64,000 bases of DNA from Strigops habroptila (GCF_004027225.2 NC_044277.2:98701552-98765551), one strand, 5' to 3'; positions 51,101 through 62,012 are shown, counted from the stretch's first letter. A program made the numbers and translations. The notes: generated from the letters alone by a model not told the origin.

Positions 51101-54100
51101 GCTCTGCTGTCTCCCTGCCCATTTCCAGGTGCAGCAGGAGAGGATGTAGACAGGACCCTTAATATTTTTGGTGCAAGATCTCTCAGTGTAATTCCCATTG
51201 TGGGTTTGAGCTTATAATGGGACTATGCATTGGAATATTTTACATGTTTTCTCCCCTTCTTGCTCACCTGTGATGTGTTCAGCACAGAGGTGAAGTACCA
51301 TATTAAATTATGACAAGTTATCACTGTCAAAACCTCTGTTTACATCCTAGTTCAGAGTACTGTGAATGACAGTTTCCTATTAACAGGTGAATTTGGCTGC
51401 GTTCAAGAGCCATTTCTAGTTTTATGTGCTCTGCTTTAGCATTCAGACCTGTTGGACAGGGATAATAGTGTGGATCTCGGGGAGAATTTCATGGAGTTCA
51501 ATCTTCAATTGGCAATACTTCCTGCACAGAAAGTGCACAGAAAGTGACACTTTCTGTAGCTTATTTTTACTGCTGGATATTCATTGTAACTTATTTCTTA
51601 AGCTTCAGCTAAATTACATTGTTATGATGGCATCTCAGGCCCCAAACCAGATTGAGGTCTCCATTGTTAAGATCTTTAGGATACAATCTCTGTACAATGC
51701 CTAACGCTTGGAATTTACATCTTCAGGTGGTGTGGCAAAATGATAAAGTCATAAGGCTAAGTACTGAGCAGGTTCACAGGCTTGGAGTCCTCTCCCATCA
51801 TTTTGTTTGTGTCTGTGTTGTGACTCTCCTGCTAAGCTAGTTGCTTGGCTCTCACTTGAACCAAAGTAGAGAAGAGTGAGCAGTGCTTGAACAACTCCTT
51901 AAGCAGGTACATAAAGTAGAGCAGATGAACTATGATCTAAACTGCACTGCATTGATTAGGTCCCCATAGTCTATACAAGAACTTGAGATAGGTAGCTTGA
52001 ATGGACACCTCTTCTCCCACCAAGGCCCGAGTCTGCTGTAGTTGAACACTTGACACAGGACAGATGTGGAGAGCAGTGACAAATTTACTTCCTTGTTTTG
52101 TACAGCAAGAGCTCTGTGTGGGAATATTAGGTAACTTGCCTGAAGTTGCACAGAAAATCTGTGGCAGAGCCATGAGGATAAATCAGACTTTCCAAATTAT
52201 AATCCGGTGGCATAAATCTAAAGATGTCTCCATGTGAGATTGACCAGTGCTTGAGGAAATGTGCCTTTAAAATGTGTCTTTGATGGGCTCATACCTGCTG
52301 TTTGGCTTTGTGTAACAGATAAAGTTTCACGCTGAGTTTTCATGTCTTGGTTCACCGTCCAAATTGCATACTGGCACAGCAAGCACTGCTGCTTTGAGCG
52401 GTTGACAGAACTGGAGCAGTGATAACTAGACATCTTGCCATCATTCTGCTTTGCAAAAATAGCGACCAGCTTTGTCCAGACTTCAGCTTCTAGTAACTCT
52501 TTCCAGCAAGCTCTGTGGGCTCTGCTGAAAGAGAGTCTTAACTGTTTCAGGTCCCATTGGATTGAGTGCCAGTACTCAGTTGGAACAGTTGAAGATGCTG
52601 CAGGCAAAGGGTTAAGGGATTTATTACCAGACTCTCTTAGGCAAAGAAAATTAACAGATGAAAGTGAGCCGCTTGCCTTTTATTTTTGCGTGTGAGTAAC
52701 CACATCATCATCAACTGCTGTGTTTCAAGGCAGAGCCTAAATTGGCAGGTGAACTAAGCAGAGCCCTGTAGCTGACTAAGTTTCCATTTTACTGCTTCTG
52801 TATTTTAAAAGCTTTTCTGTTCTCAACAATTGTGTCTTTTTCTGTATCTTAAATGTTAAGTATGCTCTAATGAATGCAAAGCCTGTCAAAAGTAATCTGT
52901 GTTGAAACTAAAAATAAACTACTTTCCGTGGCAAACCTGGGCCTTTTTTTGGCACAATTTTGATTTACAAATAAATTGGGTTCCTCTTGGAGAGGTAGGG
53001 AAGGAGTGTCCCTGCTTCCTTTCTGCATCCTCTTGTGCCAGCCTCTGCTTTGCTGCATAGCTCTCTTGGAGGCTTGCTGCGTGTCACCACATTTACCTGA
53101 TGTGCTCGCCTCAACCTAGATGTGCTGGGTGAGGAGGTGGCTTGGGAAAGCTGAAATTACCACACTGCTGAGGATGCTCAAGTGATAAACCTTCAAAAGC
53201 ATGTGCCTGGCAGCAGCAGCAGGAAGTGGAGGAGGAACAGCAGAGGAACCACTCTGGAACATGTGTTGTTCCATGATGTAGAAATCTGCTTTTCTTCTGC
53301 TGTGCCAGAAAACAAATTTTGGGATGCTTTTGGGTAAACCTTTTTAGTAAACTTGCTGAGAAAATATCAGTGTGGACCATCTTTAAATCATCTGCAAATG
53401 ATGAGGCAGGCATCTTTTGCTGCTATCCTTTAGGATATATGGAAGGAGTGAGGTTTCTTCTCTCTTAAACTGGTATAAAGAATTAAAACTTTATTGGAGC
53501 AGAGGCTGAAACCCTGTAATCTCTCAGGTGAACACTGAAGCTAGCCCTGCTTTTAGTTGGATGGAGTGGACAAGAAGACCTTTGGAGGTCTTTTCCTAAA
53601 TATACTGTGACTTTATGAATGGTAGCAGTCATTTCCTGTAGCACTGGCTACATTGTTTTATGTATTTATATGCATGTTCTATATATGGTACATGCAGAAG
53701 AAGCTCAAAGGAAAGACTGAAGGAAAGCCACCTCTGAACTTCCCATTTTCAGGTAGTAAGCTTACTTCCTCAGGAGAGGCAAGACCTTATTTCAGCTCCA
53801 TATTCTGAATTATACGCATGATATATCTGATCATGTCACTTTTCTTTTTCGTGCATACCCTGAACACATCTACCACCTCCAGTTTGGGGAATTCACTCTT
53901 GCTTTCCTGTTACAGTGAGAGATCCTGAAGTGTTCCATTTGAGATAGAAACAGAGGGGGGTTTAGCTTGTAGTTTTGGTAAGAACAGACAAAGGTAGATA
54001 AAGCTTGATCCATGGTTTGATTTGTTGGTTTGGTTTTTTTTGTTTGGGGTTTTTCTTTTTTCTTCGGCAGCCAAATTGCAAAATCAGTTTTTCACACAGC

Positions 54101-56487
54101 TCTATTTCTAGCTGTTTGTGGTTTATGGAAAGTGCTGAGAAATACCTCATAGCAGCCTTCCAGTATCTGAAGGTGGCCTACAGGGATGCTGGAGAGGGAC
54201 TCTTCATCAGGGACTGTAGTGACAGGACAAGGGCCAATGGGTTTAAACTTAAAAAGGGGATGTTCAGGTTAGAAACAAGGAAGAAATTCTTTACTGTGAG
54301 AGTGATGACACACTGGAACAGGTTGCCCAAGGAAGTTGTGAATGCTCCATGCCTGGAAGTGTTCAAGACCAGGAACATGGATGGATGGATGGTTGGATGG
54401 TGCATTGAGCAACCTGTTGTTGTGGAAGATGTCCCTGCCTGTGACAGGAGGGTTGGAACTAGATGATCTTTAAGGTCCTTTCCAACCCAAACCATTCTAT
54501 GATTCTGTATTTTACGAGGTAAATCTCACTACTATGACTGATATCTAACTTCAGTCAAACCATTTTGTCTCAAAAAATTCCCCTGCTATTCCAGCTAGAT
54601 ATGATATTCTTCACTGCTTTTCTCAAACCAGTAACTTTCTGGGGGCTGATTTTATATATATATATTCTATATATGTATTCTAAAGGAAAACAAGAGAACT
54701 GAGTTTGCCACTTACGAAAAAAATAAATGTGTATAGAGCATCATTCTTTTCCCCTGTTTTACTAAAAGCCACAGATTTATGCTGTTAGGCTGCAGTTCTG
54801 GTATCTTCAGTAGCATCACCTGGATGCTCATGTAGCACAGCAGTTGATGTCATGGGATAGTGCTGGGATAATTTGCTTTCTTGGAGACTTACTGCAATTG
54901 ATTGGATAAACTACTCTTATTAAGCAGGCAATGCAAGGATATCCTCATGGACCCATCTGTGGATACCTAAGGAAGCAGATCATGTAGGCCAGCAAAGACC
55001 TTATGATCTGAAGTAACTTGGAAGCTGGATTTCCAGTCAGTATGGTACAGTGCTTGCAAATCTCCTTCTGATACATCTGAGAGAAGGCAGCTGAGACTTG
55101 CCCATCAGGCAGGTGCTTTCAGTTCATGCTTCCAGGCTTATTAAGGGAGTAGCCACAAGAGGGAAGAAAAGGCAGTGATATAAATCAGTCCTTGGGCTGC
55201 TGCTAAAAGGAGCCAGTGTTACAGGATGTGGAATTAAGACAGATTTTTCTTGTGTAGTTTGGATCTCTGCTCTTGGACTTGGTTGTGTGAACTGATGAAA
55301 ATGAAAGTTGAGTAGACCCCGTAAGTCAGTGTATGGTATTGTTATGGATGTCTCAGCCTTGAAAATATATCAGCTTGGCTTTCTCCTTTCATTTTAGAGG
55401 CTTCTGCCCTGTTTGGACCAGTATCTAGGCTTTTTCAGACTACATGGTCTCCTCACAATCTTGGAGTAGCTGAGGGTGTTAGCTTGCAGTTCCACATATG
55501 AACAGTAATTTGCTAAGTGTACTGTAAACTGGTTGATATGTAATACAATGCTTATAGCCTGCAGTAGAGCTGTAGCCAGTGCATCTGTTATTTCTCATCT
55601 TAGGTACAGCCTGAGCCTCTTGGCTGCCTTGATGTCTGTTCATACCACACCACCCTTTAGTCCCTTGAAAATAATAGAATCATAGAATCATAGAATTGTA
55701 AGGGTTGGAAAGGACCTTAAGATCATCTAGTTCCAACCCCCCTGCCATGGGCAGGCACACCTTGCCCTAAACCATGTGGCTCAAAATGATTTGTTTGGTT
55801 GCCTAAGTCTCACTTTTCCCATCTGCTTCAACCACTGACACTTCTTTCTTTAGTGGAGTGTAGTAAAAGAACAGTTTCTGTCCTTTGACCTTGTCCGTGC
55901 CTAACATTACTATGCCTTCAGCCACGTAATCCCCTCCTGGCTTTGTACCAGCTGTGCTCGCTTTCAGTAGCAGCTCTCAACATGCACATCATCTCTGTAC
56001 AAGCTACTGCTCTGGGATGCAGACATACCAAGGAGATAATAACAGAGCCAACAAACAACAAAACATGCTTAAATGATTTTTATTTCTAATTTATTCTCTT
56101 CCCTCCCCTATAACCCTAACAGTTCAGATTTGAATTTTCTGGTCTTTAGTTTCTTGTTTCATTCATCTCAATTCACTTTATCAGAGTAAGACATTTCTTT
56201 TCACCAGCATGCTTCAGGGCCGACTCCAATAAATGAAATAAGATTGTAGCAATGAAATAACTAATTGCCGTGGGTCTGTTACATTTCTCAAAGAACCAGC
56301 CAGTCGATTGCTGAAAGCTCTCAGTCTTTTCTTCTAACAGATACTGAAGAAGCTGAAGGGCCTTGCCTTGGAGACAGAAGCCGAGCTGGAGAGACAGGAT
56401 GAAGCTCTTGATTCCATCACTACCTCTGTAGACCGCGCGACGCTGAATATTGACAAGCAGAACCGCAGAATAAAGAAACTGACGTAG
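33104..56487 (+). CDS. SNAP47: Synaptosomal-associated protein 47 (SNARE), complete
   Basis: Conserved coding exons: 36008-36560, 42507-42991, 47320-47450, 56341-56487 (stop TAG 56485-56487). Counting from Met at 36064, the protein is 419 residues, matching the roughly 413-residue mouse form. An upstream in-frame exon (33104-33170) would extend it to 460, close to the 464-residue human form. The N-terminal PH-like region opens IHSWPCSYYL. The first SNARE motif (about 119-181) has its zero-layer Gln at Q143 (HYQGEQFDNI). The second (about 358-419) has Q390 (ELERQDEALD). Unlike SNAP25 there is no Cys-rich palmitoylation linker. SNAP47 is known on ER/ERGIC and other intracellular membranes, pairs with VAMP4/VAMP7, and supports AMPA-receptor exocytosis. 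All phases join in frame. The gene is complete; only its 5' start is uncertain. Confidence 0.95.
33838..34075 (+). mobile_element. CR1 LINE 3' fragment
   Basis: Begins at GAAGAAGTTCTTCCCTGTGAGG and ends ATTCTATGATTGTATGA. It is severely 5'-truncated and sense-oriented in a SNAP47 intron. Confidence 0.94.
36008..36560 (+). other. SNAP47: SNAP47 exon with PH-like region and first SNARE motif
   Basis: The acceptor is TTTTATGCTAG and the donor CAG|GTATGA. The exon encodes the conserved block IHSWPCSYYL, HWFSSLQPNRNVVFNILEHF and the Qb SNARE motif up to VADR, where the last Arg is split AG|G with the next exon. The reading frame is open across the whole exon, including 18 codons plus a split Val codon before Met 36064. 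Confidence 0.93.
36652..37085 (-). mobile_element. CR1 LINE 3' fragment next to a SNAP47 splice donor
   Basis: Starts TAGAATCCTAGAATGGTTTGGG about 92 bp after exon end 36560 and runs to the CTCAGCCTGTCTCAATAGGAG block. Antisense to SNAP47. Confidence 0.95.
41588..41625 (+). repeat. C/T homopolymer tract
   Basis: A run of C followed by TTTTC and a long T-run on the SNAP47 sense strand. Confidence 0.9.
42507..42991 (+). other. SNAP47: SNAP47 linker exon
   Basis: Encodes LLTELESPSWWPFSSKLW through GTSIWQA. The region RPxVKPGKLT, VDDIRVHTPYEISVRQRFIG and AKMPEVIPILE is strongly SNAP47-specific and links the two SNARE motifs. It has no Cys cluster. The exon ends one base into the Ala codon. Confidence 0.93.
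44630..44756 (+). repeat. T/G-rich low-complexity tract
   Basis: About 125 bp made almost only of T and G (TTTTGTTGTTG, TTTGTTTG and TTTTGGGG units) in a SNAP47 intron. Confidence 0.92.
45593..45626. repeat. A14-T9-A3-T8 snap-back repeat
   Basis: A14 (45593-45606) directly abuts T9 (45607-45615), then AAA and T8. The A and T arms can self-pair. Confidence 0.9.
46868..47200 (-). mobile_element. CR1 LINE 3' fragment
   Basis: CATAGAATCCCAGAATGGCTTGGG at the left, ending near GGTCTCCCTGGAGCAGAAG. Antisense to SNAP47, about 120 bp before exon 47320-47450. Confidence 0.95.
47320..47450 (+). other. SNAP47: SNAP47 exon 4 (pre-SN2)
   Basis: Starts after TTTCTTTTGCAG and encodes ATGLLGGVVQPSSPVGG through EEAKELKQ, ending at CAG|GTATAA. 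It begins the second SNARE helix. The middle (SSPVGGREGMDSDH) is the least conserved part of the protein. A CR1 copy ends only about 120 bp upstream. Confidence 0.9.
50936..51014 (+). repeat. T/G-rich low-complexity tract
   Basis: Alternating T-runs and G-runs ending in a long T-run (about 50996-51013) in the last SNAP47 intron. Confidence 0.92.
54148..54512 (+). mobile_element. CR1 LINE 3' fragment with internal GGAT repeats
   Basis: CTCATAGCAGCCTTCCAGTA to CCATTCTATGATTCTG. It contains an ATGG/GGAT tetranucleotide run at about 54378-54402, a small expansion inside the element. It is more diverged than the other copies. Confidence 0.93.
54652..54675. repeat. TA-rich microsatellite
   Basis: TATATATATATAT interrupted by TC, followed by a second CTATATATG stretch. 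Confidence 0.85.
55672..55800 (-). mobile_element. CR1 LINE tail fragment
   Basis: AATCATAGAATCATAGAATTG followed by GGTTGGAAAGGACCTTAAG and CCTGCCATGGGCAGGCACACC. Only about 130 bp are retained. Confidence 0.93.
56341..56487 (+). other. SNAP47: SNAP47 terminal coding exon (second SNARE motif)
   Basis: The acceptor CTTCTAACAG precedes ILKKLKGLALETEAELERQD and ends NRRIKKLT, then TAG. It carries the Qc-type zero-layer Gln (Q390). The C-terminus matches the mammalian NRRMKRLT end, so the protein terminates exactly at the expected point. Confidence 0.95.
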
Positions 56488-57886
56488 TGCCTGCAGGAGC
56501 CAGTGGGGATGGTATCATGAGGAAGAGGAGGATCAGAGAACTGTATTTATCAAGACTGTTTCTTTAACAGACACTTTGTGTGAGAGCTGTTTGTAATATT
56601 GTCTGGAGTACAATGCTGCTGTTACTAAGTTCCTGTGGGTTTTGAAAATGTTTCCAGACTTAGATGATGTTTGAAGGCTGATTTAGGATTAAAAAGGCCA
56701 AGAACTTTTAGTTGCGGTGGAACAATGATAGTGGCTTCTTTACTACAGAAAATCTGTAAATATGAAAGGATGTGATATAATCTGAATCAACTTTTATGTG
56801 CTTTTTTTATGTTGCTGCTTTTGAAAGGTTTGGGTTTTTTACTGCTATGAAGAAGTGAAGGAGAAATGAACTGCATATGAGACTACTTTAGATGATTACA
56901 GCTTATTAATTCTCTCTCAAGGTCTTTCTTTAAAAAAGTTAATAGCCGAATTAAAGACCAGATGGCCAACTGCAAGTCATTGAGGCTTTTTTTTGTAAGT
57001 TAATGCTGAGGTGAGCAAATGATCGTGATAAAACCTTGTGTTCCCTGAACAAATGTTTTTAATAGGTTTCAATAGTGCTTTTAATGTACACAGAAATTTT
57101 ATAAGAATAATGAAGACTTAGTGGCCACAGCTGTCTGCCACATCCTGGAAAATGGAGAAGAAAGTTAGTTAATGTGCGTGTATTGGTAGAGATATCTACT
57201 CACTGTGCAGATTTTTTTTTGCCACTTGATAAGTGTTTTGCTTACTTAAATCACTTATAAAAAATATCAAAGTTAAATATGTTCACTTTCCAAAAGGAAA
57301 TACTGATCATCAATGGTCATGTACATGTTTTTGGGTGTTTATTTTTCCCCTTTAAACTGCACGCGTAGTGAAGGAATTGATTTTGGAGTGGAGAAAGTAT
57401 TATTCTTCGTGGGTGAATCTGTTCAGTTCTTGGAGTTCATTGTTTGTATCCCTCACTTGCACACAGTGGTTTTAGATTTTTGGTAGTAGTCTGACATGGG
57501 ATGCAGTGTCCTCAGAGCATCATGAGCACAGCGTTCACTTAGTGTGGTCCCTAAATAGCATGGTGGAGCTGGGCTGCCACATATCTGATGGATGTCAGTG
57601 AAAGGTCTCTTGTCCTTTTGCTTCTCTGTCCTTCATTTTCCACGGATCTCTCTACCGTTCATCTCTAAGTCTAAATGGGAACTTCATGAGTCATGTAGAG
57701 CATCATGTGGTTTTTGTGTGTCTACTTCAGGCGCATAGGCTGAGGGGCCTGTTGCTGGAGCTGTAGGCATCTGTATAATATTTGGTAGTTGTGGTACCTC
57801 CGTCTGTTTCATGGCTTTTATTTATTTGTACTAACTGGTGGTGAAACATTTCAAGACTTCTCGTAGACCTGTATTTCTAAAATAAA
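56488..57886 (+). other. SNAP47: SNAP47 3' UTR with polyadenylation signal
   Basis: There is no coding potential after TAG. AATAAA at 57881-57886 is followed by a T/G-rich stretch (57901-57930), a typical cleavage context. A weaker ATTAAA near 59519 could serve a longer form, but CR1 sequence from about 58026 makes that less likely. Confidence 0.65.
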
Positions 57887-58025
57887 AGGGAATACTGTAA
57901 TTTTTTTGTCTAATAGGTTTTTTTGAGTTTACAGTTGGCTCCACAAAGACTACAGGACAGCGAGACCTCTTCTCCCCCTAACCTACTTGATATTACATGG
58001 GAGAGATTTCAGGTAATCCATGTAG

Positions 58026-58610
58026 CATAGAATTGTAGAATGGTTTGGGTTGGAAGGGACCTTAAAGATCCTTCAGTTCCAGCCCCTTGCTACAGGCAGG
58101 GACACCTTCCACTAGACCAGGTTGCTCCAAGCCCCATCCCACCTCGCCTAGAACCCTGCCAGGGATGGAGCAGCCACAGCTTCTCTGGGCAACCTGTGCC
58201 AGGGCCTCACCACCCTCACAGGGAAGAACTTCTGCCTCAGACCTCATCTAAATCTCTCCTCTGTCAGTTTAAAGCCATTCTCCTTGTCCTGTCCCTACCT
58301 GCCCTTGCCAAAAGCCCTTCTCCAGCTTTCTTGTGGGCCCCTTTAGGCCCTGGAAGCTGCTTTAAGGTCTCCCTGGAGCCTTCTCTTCTCCAGGCTGAAC
58401 AACCCCATCTCTCTCAGCCTGTCTCCATAGCAGAGGTGCTTCAGCCCTCGGAGCATCTTGGTGGCCTCCTTTGGACTTGCTCAAGATGGACATTTCTGTC
58501 TTGAAATCTAGAATGAAACATTTAGGAAGAGCAAACTGCTGGTAATGATGCTGGCGATGCAACCCAGGACATGGTTGGCTTTCTGGGCTGCAAGCGCACA
58601 TATCTACCAC
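58026..58610 (-). mobile_element. CR1 LINE fragment, possibly composite
   Basis: Tail end GCATAGAATTGTAGAATGG through the CTCTCTCAGCCTGTCTCCAT block to about 58485. A second CR1-like segment (CCAGGACATGGTTGGCTTTC, GGGCTGCAAGCGCAC) lies at about 58563-58602, after roughly 75 bp that do not match. This may be an internal deletion or two insertions. Confidence 0.9.
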
Positions 58611-58686
58611 CACTGGCAGAGAATACGCATTTCTTCAGTTTGTACAGTTCAGCAGCTATTTGAGTTCAAAGTAGCTGTTGTAATAT

Positions 58687-58743
58687 GTGTGTGTGTGGGG
58701 GTGTTGGGGTTTGTTTGTTTGGTTTTTATTTGGTTTTTTTTTT
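58687..58743 (+). repeat. GT microsatellite and T/G tract
   Basis: A (TG)n run followed by GGGG/GTTTG units and T-runs, just right of the CR1 composite. Confidence 0.85.
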
Positions 58744-59859
58744 AAGTGTCTATATTAAAAAATTCTTCTTGTACTGCTTTCAAATACAACACTTCTGGTG
58801 CAATATTTTTAACTAATGAAGTTTTGAACTGTTAATTCCACTAATGGTGTGAAACTTTCCTGTGTCAGGGTATTTCAGCCTACCTTTTAAAGAATGGTAC
58901 AGTAAATCACATAGCGTACGTTAATTTTCAAGATCTTACTCTACCTTGTTTTGTATTACTTCATATTTGTTAGATTTGAGTATTACACTGCAAGTTCTCG
59001 ATTTACAGTCCAAGTTGTTACTGGCATGCACTTTATCTACTTGCTGGATATGGCAATTACATATACATTCACTATGTGCTGTGAAATTAAGTACTGTCTG
59101 GGGTTCTCTTGTTTGTTTCTGATCCCCAAATCACTGTTGTTTTACTGTGAAAGGAAGATATGTTTGCACAACTAATTATTTAATGAATTTCAAAGTGTAC
59201 TTTGCACAAAATGTATGTGAACTGAACCTGATGCTGACTGGGAATGAATCTCTGAGCTGAATTAGTCCAAACCAGGATTGCCAAAAGTAAATCCTAATGA
59301 CATGTCATTTAGTTTAGCATTTGTGGTGCCATACTTGTGTTGTGGTTTTTAGAACTAGCTATTGCATCTTATTCAATATTTTGTGGTTTGTATTAGTCCA
59401 ACATTTCCACGATAAAACAAAAAATTGTAATATTGTTTATAAGAAGTGACCCATTCTAGAGCTGTGTATTAGCTGAATTTCATGTGCCCGGAGGACTTTC
59501 AATCTGTAATTTCTTCTTATTAAACATCTTGGAATAGTCATCTACTCTCTTTTATTCATTTGGCTGTGTAGTTGCAGTAAAAATACTCTAGCCACCACCT
59601 TGTCATACTGTGGAGCAAAATTTAATGTAGCAGTTCTGTAGGACTGGGTTTAAGGATAGGGTTTTTTTTATTATTATTAAAAAAAAAGGAGGGGGGAATA
59701 TTAACAGATGGAATGTTATCAGTGTGAATGTTTACTGTTCTCAGCTGAAAAATGAAGTGGGTACAGCCACTGTGTACGCTGTGGGTACACCGCACAGTGT
59801 ACCTGGTGGCTGGAGACTGCGGCATAGGAGCTGCTCCTGCTCTTGGAGAGTGGACTGAG

Positions 59860-60320
59860 ATTCACAGAATTGTAGAATGGTCTGGGTTGGAAGTGACCTT
59901 AAAGATCATCCAGTTCCAACTCTTGCCATGGGCAGGGACACCTTCCACTAGACCAGGTTGCTCCAAGCCCCGTCCAACCTGGCCTTGAACACTGCCAGGG
60001 GTGAGGCAGCCACAGCTTCTCTGGGCAACCTGTACCAGGGCCTCACCACCCTCACAGGGAAGAACTTCTGCCTCAGATCTCATCTAAATCTCCCCTCTGT
60101 CAGTTTAAAGCCATTCCCCCTTGTCCTGTCCCTACCTGCCCTTGCCAAAAGCCCTTCTCCAGCTTTCTTATCAGCTGCTTTAGGCCCTGGAAGCTGCTCT
60201 AAGGTCGGCTGGGTGCCTTCTCCAGGCTGAATACCCCTAGCTCTTTTAGCCTGTTTCCATAGCAGAGGTACTCCAGCCCTTGGATGATCTCTGTGGCCTC
60301 CTCTGGACTCAGTCCAACAG
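59860..60320 (-). mobile_element. CR1 LINE 3' fragment
   Basis: TTCACAGAATTGTAGAATGGTC at the left, through CTTTAAAGCCATTCCCCCTTG equivalents, to CTCTGGACTCAGTCC. Confidence 0.94.
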
Positions 60321-61756
60321 AACTCCAAGAACTGCCTGGACATGTTGCTATTTGAACAGTGGTACAGAAGTATAAAGACTTTACTCACATCAAACTTCTA
60401 TTTCTATATTACAATATAGCTTGTGTCATTGCCAAAATTGCTTACAGCCTCCAAAGTTTCCTTCTACATTAAACCCTTTTATTAATGTCTCAGAGCTGGA
60501 GTGGTGCTTCATGGGGGAAGATGCAGCAGGTAATGTGCCAAACATTATTCTTGTGTTTTGTTCTTCACTGGCATATTGTTATCAGCCGGAGGCTTAGAGG
60601 CATAGCTTAGGATAATTTTTGCCTTTTATATGTGCAGTTTCTTAGTTCTTTGCAGTACTTTGCATGTGAAAAGTACAGGGCTTTGTCATTAAGAGACATA
60701 AGGAAAAACCTAATAAAAGTGGTTCTAACATATAAAATAAAAAGGTATCACTTGGTCAGGCTTTTCAGATCTTGCAAAACAGAACTAGATTGTGTTGTAT
60801 CATAGGGTAGGTTTATAATCCGATGTGTGTTCATGGAAGTCATGAGTGAGCCTGAAATGACCAGAACTTAAACGTATTTCTGCATAGGAGTTTGAATTTC
60901 TCCTCTGGAATTACTGAAATGCTGGTGATAAATGTGGCACGTTGTGGCCCTCAGACAAGTGGTGTAAAGAGCTTTTTTCAGGCAATTGATTTAACCAAAG
61001 CCTCATAATAGCTGTCTGTGTTTCCAGAGCCAGTGCTTTGAAACCACTGGTATGCTCTTCACAGAAGGAAATAGAGCAAAGCTGCTTGCAACTGTCATAG
61101 ACTATCTGTGGGTAGAGTTTGGGGGAGAAATTGGATGTATTTATTCTTTAATATGACGAACCATGGCAGCGGTATCCCTTGCCTCTGCTCGCTATGCATG
61201 AGCAATGTCAAACCTCTGCCTGGTAGAGGGGAAAAATGAATTTGTAATGGTCCTAGTCATAGCTTTAAGCGCCAGGCTTTGCAGAGCAAACAGTGCTTGG
61301 CTTACCTATCATGCTGGGCTTGTGTGTTTGCAGCTTAGCCCGAGGCTCCTGATGGACTATCTGTTGTGGACTCGGTGAGAAGCGTGCTGGCTCAGGCTTT
61401 GCCCACCAGCCTTATCCCTGTGCTGGTGGTGCAGCATGTACTCACTCATCCCAACCCGGTGAGTCTGTGCTGTCAGGGGTGAGAGTAAATATGCTGTGTG
61501 TGGGCACCTGTGTGTGAGCCAGGGCACACTGAAGACAAAACAAGCACCCTGGATTCAAGCTGCGTCCTGTTTGAAGTGAAGTGTTTGCTTAATGGTTTGA
61601 AAGTCCAGCCTAGCTTCTGTCAAGTGGTTTAATTTTACACCAGCAGATTTTAACCCTTTTATGGTTTGGCAGCAGAGGGGTTAAAGTAGTTCGAGGCCAA
61701 AATTAAGAAGCCTGAGTTCAGGATTCTGGTGTTTTTTGATTCTTAAGAGTTTAATT

Positions 61757-62012
61757 ATAGAATCCTGGAATGGTTTGGATTGGAAGGGACCTTAAAGACT
61801 GTCTAGTTCCAAACCCCTGCCATGGGCAGGGACACCTTCCACTAGACGAGGTTGTTCAAAGCCCTGTCCAACCTGGCCTTGAACACTGCCAGGGATGGGG
61901 CAGCCACAGCTTCCCTGGGCACCCTGTGCCAGGGCCTCACCACCCTCATGGTGAAGAATTTTTTCCTAATATCCTGGATCTAATTATCCTAATATCTAAT
62001 ATCCTGGATATA
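61757..62012 (-). mobile_element. CR1 LINE 3' fragment with duplicated edge
   Basis: TATAGAATCCTGGAATGGTTTGG at the left and TGGTGAAGAATTTTTTCCTAAT near the right, ending in a local repeat of TAATATCCTGGAT (about 61967-62012). Confidence 0.9.

Larger units (their letters stand above)
47451..56340 (+). other. SNAP47: SNAP47 last intron
   Basis: About 8.9 kb, the largest intron. It carries a plus-strand CR1 (54148-54512), a minus-strand CR1 tail (55672-55800), T/G-rich tracts (50936-51014 and 54020-54060), a TATA microsatellite (about 54652-54675) and a quasi-palindrome (51537-51557). Open frames at 49353-49622 (+), 50025-50282 (+) and 52218-52607 (-) were not recognised as genes. Confidence 0.6.

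Noticed and set aside
52218-52607. 129-codon minus-strand open frame in the last SNAP47 intron
   Set aside because: No family recognised, no promoter or splice context; consistent with chance in 9 kb of intron.
58040-58504. 154-codon open frame
   Set aside because: Entirely translation of antisense CR1; the same peptide recurs in several other CR1 copies in the window.
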